Shown here: positions 60,295 through 64,000 of the stretch, one piece after another | Layout: each line of letters opens with the position of its first letter | Numbering within the stretch: position 1 is the first letter of the stretch | Assembly: GCA_049671305.1 (NCBI GenBank) | Contig: JBATUR010000030.1 | Span: 29,700-93,699 of the forward strand | From: CADCTM01 sp049671305 | Lineage (GTDB): Bacteria > Cyanobacteriota > Cyanobacteriia > Cyanobacteriales > Coleofasciculaceae | Direction: 5' to 3' | DNA: 64,000 nt | The notes under the pieces: generated by a model | Database searches by the model: none | What the model was told of the DNA's origin: nothing | What the model saw: only the letters and a program-made list of their open reading frames with translations | Position numbers and translations under genes: made by a program

Positions 60295-63168
60295 GTGACA
60301 GACACTAAAGCCTACAAAGACACCGTAAATCTTCCCAAGACTAAATTTGATATGCGGGCAAATGCTATCAAGCGCGAACCGGAACTGCAAAAGTTTTGGG
60401 AAGAAAATCAGATTTACGAAAACCTGTCACAAAATAATCCAGGTGAGATTTTCGTGCTCCATGATGGACCTCCATACGCTAACGGTGCGCTGCACATGGG
60501 GCACGCTCTGAACAAAACCCTCAAGGATATTATCAATAAGTTCCAACTGCTGCGGGGGCGCAAGGTTCGTTATGTCCCTGGTTGGGACTGTCATGGTTTG
60601 CCTATTGAGCTGAAAGTACTGCAAAATCTCAAACCAGAGGATCGTCAAAAACTAACGCCGCTGAAACTGCGTTACAAAGCTCGTGATTTTGCCCTCAAAG
60701 AGGTAAAAAAACAGTCTGAAGGCTTCAAACGTTATGGAATTTGGGGTGATTGGTCACATCCTTACTTGACAATGCAGCCAGAGTATGAAGCAGCTCAACT
60801 TGGTGTTTTTGGACAAATGGTTTTAAAAGGCTACATCTATCGTGGTCTAAAACCGGTTCACTGGAGCCCAAGTTCTCAAACGGCTTTGGCTGAAGCAGAA
60901 TTGGAATATCCGGAAGGTCATACCTCGGATAGTATTTATGTGGCTTTTAAGATGACTGGCGCTGCACCTACTGTTAAATCAGTATTAGAGCCGTTTTTAG
61001 ATGATTTGGGTGTGGCGATTTGGACAACGACTCCTTGGACAATTCCGGCAAATTTGGCAGTTAGTGTCAACCCAGCTTTAACTTATGCTGTGGTTGAGGT
61101 GGTGCAAGCTAGCAGCTTTAAGTATTTATTGGTGGCTGCTGATTTAGTGGAGCGCTTATCAGCAAAATTTGGTGATCAATTAACCGTCAAGGCAACTGTT
61201 TTAGGCAAGGATTTAGAACATTCTACTTATCATCATCCACTTTTTGAGCGCGAAAGTCCAGTGGTGATTGGTGGCGATTATGTGACAACTGAATCGGGTA
61301 CCGGTTTGGTGCATACGGCTCCAGGTCATGGTCAAGATGACTATATTGTCGGTCAGCGCTATGGTTTACCTCTGTTGTCGCCGGTCGATGCAGATGGTAA
61401 TTTAACTGAAGAGGCGGGTGCTTTTGCGGGTTTAAATGTTTTGGGTGATGCCAATCAGGCAATCATTCAGGCTTTAACCGAGGCTGGGGCATTGCTGTTG
61501 ATGGAGCCTTATGTTCACAAATATCCTTATGATTGGCGCACCAAAAAACCGACTATCTTCCGGGCAACGGAACAATGGTTTGCTTCTGTAGAAGGGTTTC
61601 GGGATGAGGCGCTACAAGCGATCGCTTCTGTAAACTGGATTCCCGCTCAAGGAGAAAACCGCATTACGGCTATGGTAAGCGATCGCTCGGATTGGTGCAT
61701 CTCCCGCCAGCGTAGTTGGGGTGTCCCTATTCCTGTATTTTATGATGAGGAAACTAACGAACCTCTGCTGAATGAGGAAACTATTTCTCATGTGCAAGCT
61801 ATTTTTGCCGAAAAAGGCTCAGATGCTTGGTGGCAAATGTCGGTAGAAGAGTTGTTGCCAGAAACATACCGCAATAACGGACGCAGCTACCGCCAAGGTT
61901 TTGACACAATGGATGTTTGGTTTGATTCTGGCTCTTCTTGGGCGGCGGTACTAAAACAGCGAGATAATTTAAAGTATCCTGCCGATATATATTTGGAAGG
62001 ATCAGACCAACATCGCGGTTGGTTCCAGTCGAGTTTGTTGACAAGTGTGGCAACTAATGGTGTAGCGCCTTACAAAACTGTCTTAACTCATGGTTTTGCC
62101 TTGGATGAGAAGGGCTTTAAGATGAGTAAGTCTTTGGGCAATGTGGTTGATCCGAAGCTGATTATTGAAGGCGGCAAAAACCAGAAAGAAGAACCAGCTT
62201 ATGGTGCCGATGTGTTGCGTTTGTGGGTGTCTTCGGTAGACTACACTTCAGATGTCCGTTTGGGTAAAAATATCATCAAGCAACTTGGAGATGTTCGGGG
62301 TAAAATTCGCAATACGGCGCGGTTTTTGTTGGGAAATTTGCATGATTTCGACCCAATTAAAGATACCGTACCTTATGAAGAATTGCCACAACTTGATCGC
62401 TATATGTTGCACCGCATTACAGAAGTGTTTGGAGAAATAACTGATGCGATGACAAATTATCAGTTTTTCCGCTTCTTCCAAACTATCCAAAATTTCTGTG
62501 TGGTAGATTTGTCGAACTTTTACTTAGATGTTGCCAAAGATCGTCTTTATATCAGCGATTTAAATTCAACCCGTCGTCGTAGTTGTCAGACGGTGTTGGC
62601 GGTGGCGTTGGAAAGTTTGGCAAAAGCGATCGCACCTGTACTATGCCACATGGCAGAAGATATCTGGCAATACTTACCCTACAAAACGCCCTACAAGTCG
62701 GTGTTTGAGTCTGGTTGGGTGAAGTTGGAGGAACAATGGAACTGTACGGAATTGGGGGAACATTGGACAATACTCCGCAATATCCGTAATGATGTCAATA
62801 AAGTGATGGAACAAGCCAGAAGCGAAAAAGCGATCGGTTCTTCTTTGGAAGCGAAGGTGTTGCTTTATGTTGCCGATACTCAATTGCGACAACAACTGCA
62901 AACTCTTAATCCTCAAGATAGTTTGAGCGGTAATCGAGTTGATGAGTTGCGCTATTTATTTTTAGCTTCTGGGGTGGAATTATTGGAGACACCGGAAGCA
63001 CTAAAAGCCGCAAAATACAGCTTAGAAACAGATATTGGGGTTGGTGTGGTGAATGCCGAGGGCGAGAAATGCGATCGCTGTTGGAATTACTCAACCTTAG
63101 TTGGCACAATAGCAGAACATCCAACTATTTGTGAACGCTGCAACGAGGCTTTAGCTGGTAAGTTTTAA
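60295..63168 (+). CDS. ileS: isoleucyl-tRNA synthetase
   Basis: This class I aaRS charges tRNA-Ile. The protein has the HIGH-type motif HMGH in GALHMGHALNKTLKD, the KMSKS motif in GFKMSKSLGN, the CP1 editing domain (~190-400) with TTTPWTIPANLAVSV and GLVHTAPGHGQDDY, and the C-terminal zinc site EKCDRCWNYSTLVG with ICERCNEAL. I set the start at the GTG at 60295 (VTDTKAYKDTVNLPKTKFDMRA), the usual family N-terminus; a TTG at 60271 would add eight residues. Length is 957 residues, normal for the bacterial type. A hairpin follows the stop. Confidence 0.97.
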   Translation: MTDTKAYKDTVNLPKTKFDMRANAIKREPELQKFWEENQIYENLSQNNPGEIFVLHDGPPYANGALHMGHALNKTLKDIINKFQLLRGRKVRYVPGWDCHGLPIELKVLQNLKPEDRQKLTPLKLRYKARDFALKEVKKQSEGFKRYGIWGDWSHPYLTMQPEYEAAQLGVFGQMVLKGYIYRGLKPVHWSPSSQTALAEAELEYPEGHTSDSIYVAFKMTGAAPTVKSVLEPFLDDLGVAIWTTTPWTIPANLAVSVNPALTYAVVEVVQASSFKYLLVAADLVERLSAKFGDQLTVKATVLGKDLEHSTYHHPLFERESPVVIGGDYVTTESGTGLVHTAPGHGQDDYIVGQRYGLPLLSPVDADGNLTEEAGAFAGLNVLGDANQAIIQALTEAGALLLMEPYVHKYPYDWRTKKPTIFRATEQWFASVEGFRDEALQAIASVNWIPAQGENRITAMVSDRSDWCISRQRSWGVPIPVFYDEETNEPLLNEETISHVQAIFAEKGSDAWWQMSVEELLPETYRNNGRSYRQGFDTMDVWFDSGSSWAAVLKQRDNLKYPADIYLEGSDQHRGWFQSSLLTSVATNGVAPYKTVLTHGFALDEKGFKMSKSLGNVVDPKLIIEGGKNQKEEPAYGADVLRLWVSSVDYTSDVRLGKNIIKQLGDVRGKIRNTARFLLGNLHDFDPIKDTVPYEELPQLDRYMLHRITEVFGEITDAMTNYQFFRFFQTIQNFCVVDLSNFYLDVAKDRLYISDLNSTRRRSCQTVLAVALESLAKAIAPVLCHMAEDIWQYLPYKTPYKSVFESGWVKLEEQWNCTELGEHWTILRNIRNDVNKVMEQARSEKAIGSSLEAKVLLYVADTQLRQQLQTLNPQDSLSGNRVDELRYLFLASGVELLETPEALKAAKYSLETDIGVGVVNAEGEKCDRCWNYSTLVGTIAEHPTICERCNEALAGKF

Positions 63169-63200
63169 GAAGAGCACCTCAACTTTAGAAGCATACATCA

Positions 63201-63233
63201 CCCCAATGGTTGACTTAACTGTGACCATTGGGG
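63201..63233 (+). terminator. hairpin after ileS
   Basis: A perfect 10-bp stem (CCCCAATGGT at 63201-63210, ACCATTGGGG at 63224-63233) with a 13-nt loop lies 32 bp after the ileS stop and 34 bp before the next gene. Only a weak T-tract follows, so it may attenuate rather than fully end transcription. Confidence 0.55.
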
Positions 63234-63267
63234 TTCAAAATATTAGTATTAAGTCCAAACGATCGGC

Positions 63268-63732
63268 ATGAGCAAACCATTAGATGCAACTTTATCCCAT
63301 GAAATCGCCACACGTATTAAAAGCAGCAAAAATAGCTTTGACAATGCCTACAACGCTGCCTTGATTATCGAGGGAGCAAAATATATCCAAGGTTTTTTGG
63401 TAATGGCAGGGGCACCATTTAAACCAATTGAGCATAGCTGGATTGAGATTGAGAATTGTTTGATTGATCCTACACTGCCACGCTTGAATAAAAAGCCGCA
63501 AGAACTTTATTACTTTCCGGCACAAAGTCTGAGTGTCAAGCAACTCAAAGCGGCGGTAGAAGAAGCCAAAGAAGACTATCCAGATGACCCCCCGCTGCCG
63601 ATTTATGGTACTGCGCCCTATGCTTACTATGGGGATATCATGTTGGGTGGTGCTGAGTATCAGGCGGCACATGAAGAGGCTTTGATACAGTGTCGGGAAT
63701 TGAATAAGCCGAAAACAAATGGGGTTAATTAG
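63268..63732 (+). CDS. conserved hypothetical protein, possible cysteine/His catalytic fold
   Basis: This 154-residue soluble protein has no signal peptide. The centre reads IEHSWIEIENCLIDPTLP (~54-71), in which a His followed by an Asp-containing IDPT is reminiscent of transglutaminase/NlpC-like His-Asp pairs; no matching catalytic Cys is obvious at the N-terminus (NAYNAALIIEGAKYIQG), so this is not a firm assignment. The end is acidic and Pro-rich, then YGTAPYAYYGDIMLGGAEYQAA. Family not recognised. It sits between ileS and the methyltransferase on the same strand. Confidence 0.62.
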   Translation: MSKPLDATLSHEIATRIKSSKNSFDNAYNAALIIEGAKYIQGFLVMAGAPFKPIEHSWIEIENCLIDPTLPRLNKKPQELYYFPAQSLSVKQLKAAVEEAKEDYPDDPPLPIYGTAPYAYYGDIMLGGAEYQAAHEEALIQCRELNKPKTNGVN

Positions 63733-63804
63733 TTGTGATTGAAGGCATTATTTGTTGTGTAGCAATACAATAAAATTGTCAAAATATATTAAAACTTAAT
63801 TTCG

Positions 63805-64000
63805 ATGAGTTTGTTGTATGCTGCGATCGCCTTGCTTCTACTCCTAACAATAGGCACTGCCTTTTATCTAGTCACAGCCCGCCGTTATCAATCCTCCAAC
63901 TCTGTCGCCAATTCCTATGACCAATGGACTGAAGACGGGCTTTTAGAGTTTTATTGGGGCGAACATATCCACTTAGGTCATTATGGCTCACCACCGCAAG
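63805..64000 (+). CDS. MPBQ/MSBQ methyltransferase (partial, N-terminal part)
   Basis: The visible 65 residues begin with a hydrophobic membrane anchor (MSLLYAAIALLLLLTIGTAFYLV) and continue ARRYQSSNSVANSYDQWTED followed by LLEFYWGEHIHLGHYG. This strongly resembles the start of Synechocystis Sll0418, which methylates 2-methyl-6-phytyl- and solanesyl-benzoquinone in tocopherol and plastoquinone synthesis. The SAM-binding domain would follow beyond the right edge. A gamma-tocopherol methyltransferase is the alternative but lacks this SVANxYDQWTED start, as I recall. Confidence 0.85.
   Translation, partial: MSLLYAAIALLLLLTIGTAFYLVTARRYQSSNSVANSYDQWTEDGLLEFYWGEHIHLGHYGSPPQ

Noticed and set aside
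1..64000. CRISPR array, prophage, transposase or rRNA operon
   Set aside because: No regularly spaced direct repeats, phage structural genes, transposase motifs or rRNA sequence were noticed by eye.

Overview
This window is chromosomal DNA of a beta-cyanobacterium. The evidence is the many copies of the HIP1 octamer GCGATCGC, a beta-carboxysome operon (ccmK2-K1-L-M-N-O), the specialised NDH-1 subunits NdhF/NdhD with a CO2-hydration protein, a Ycf66 protein, a CRTISO-like desaturase, a carotenoid oxygenase and the start of a tocopherol/plastoquinone methyltransferase. The carboxysome gene order, with a LysR gene after ccmO and ndhF-ndhD-cupB divergent, is the order I recall from Nostoc/Anabaena-type genomes. 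No species can be named. No rRNA operon, transposase, prophage or CRISPR array was seen.

Layout. 1-4.4 kb: partial SDR oxidoreductase; a PAS-rich histidine kinase divergent from an OmpR-type regulator; two small hypothetical genes. 4.5-8.7 kb (minus): hisZ overlapping a J-domain/TPR gene, then an IMPase, a nuclease lipoprotein and an FdC2-like ferredoxin. 8.76 kb: tRNA-Ser(GGA). 8.9-10.9 kb: an unfamiliar three-gene locus (putative membrane-inserting protein, small partner, divergent HTH-module protein), followed by a MITE-like palindromic element. 11.1-17.2 kb: EamA transporter fused to a coiled coil, miaB, a small secreted peptide, carotenoid oxygenase, gloA. 17.4-25 kb: eno, two Uma2 nuclease-fold genes, argC, ribBA, CRTISO-like oxidoreductase. 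25-29 kb: small UvrD-like helicase, tRNA-Gly(CCC), HD phosphohydrolase, DppC-like permease.

29.2-40.5 kb is the CO2-concentrating supercluster. A CbbR-type regulator and ccmONMLK1K2 lie on the minus strand; ndhF4-ndhD4-cupB lie on the plus strand. They share a 669-bp divergent control region containing a TTA-N7-TAA motif. NDH-1MS' converts CO2 to bicarbonate, and the carboxysome shell, CcmM scaffold and CcmN adaptor organise its use by Rubisco. CcmM keeps the carbonic anhydrase ligands and the C194/C200 pair.

40.9-47.8 kb is a surface-polysaccharide region: GT-A, GT2, GT4, a nucleotide-sugar epimerase and a WecG/TagA enzyme, plus a separate GT28-like gene. 48-64 kb is mixed: DUF389 membrane protein, a decayed MscS remnant outside any long ORF, a Ser-rich lipoprotein, DUF1517, a lone receiver, ABC-2 permease, SH3 protein, aldo/keto reductase, a large hybrid kinase with an ethylene-receptor-like sensor, gnd, ycf66, ileS, a hypothetical gene and the truncated methyltransferase.

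Most genes are ordinary cyanobacterial core genes. The points most worth follow-up are the 8.9-10.9 kb locus, the palindromic repeat inserted in frame in the CRTISO-like gene, the uneven cysteine pattern and near-identical DNA repeats of CcmM, and the MscS remnant.
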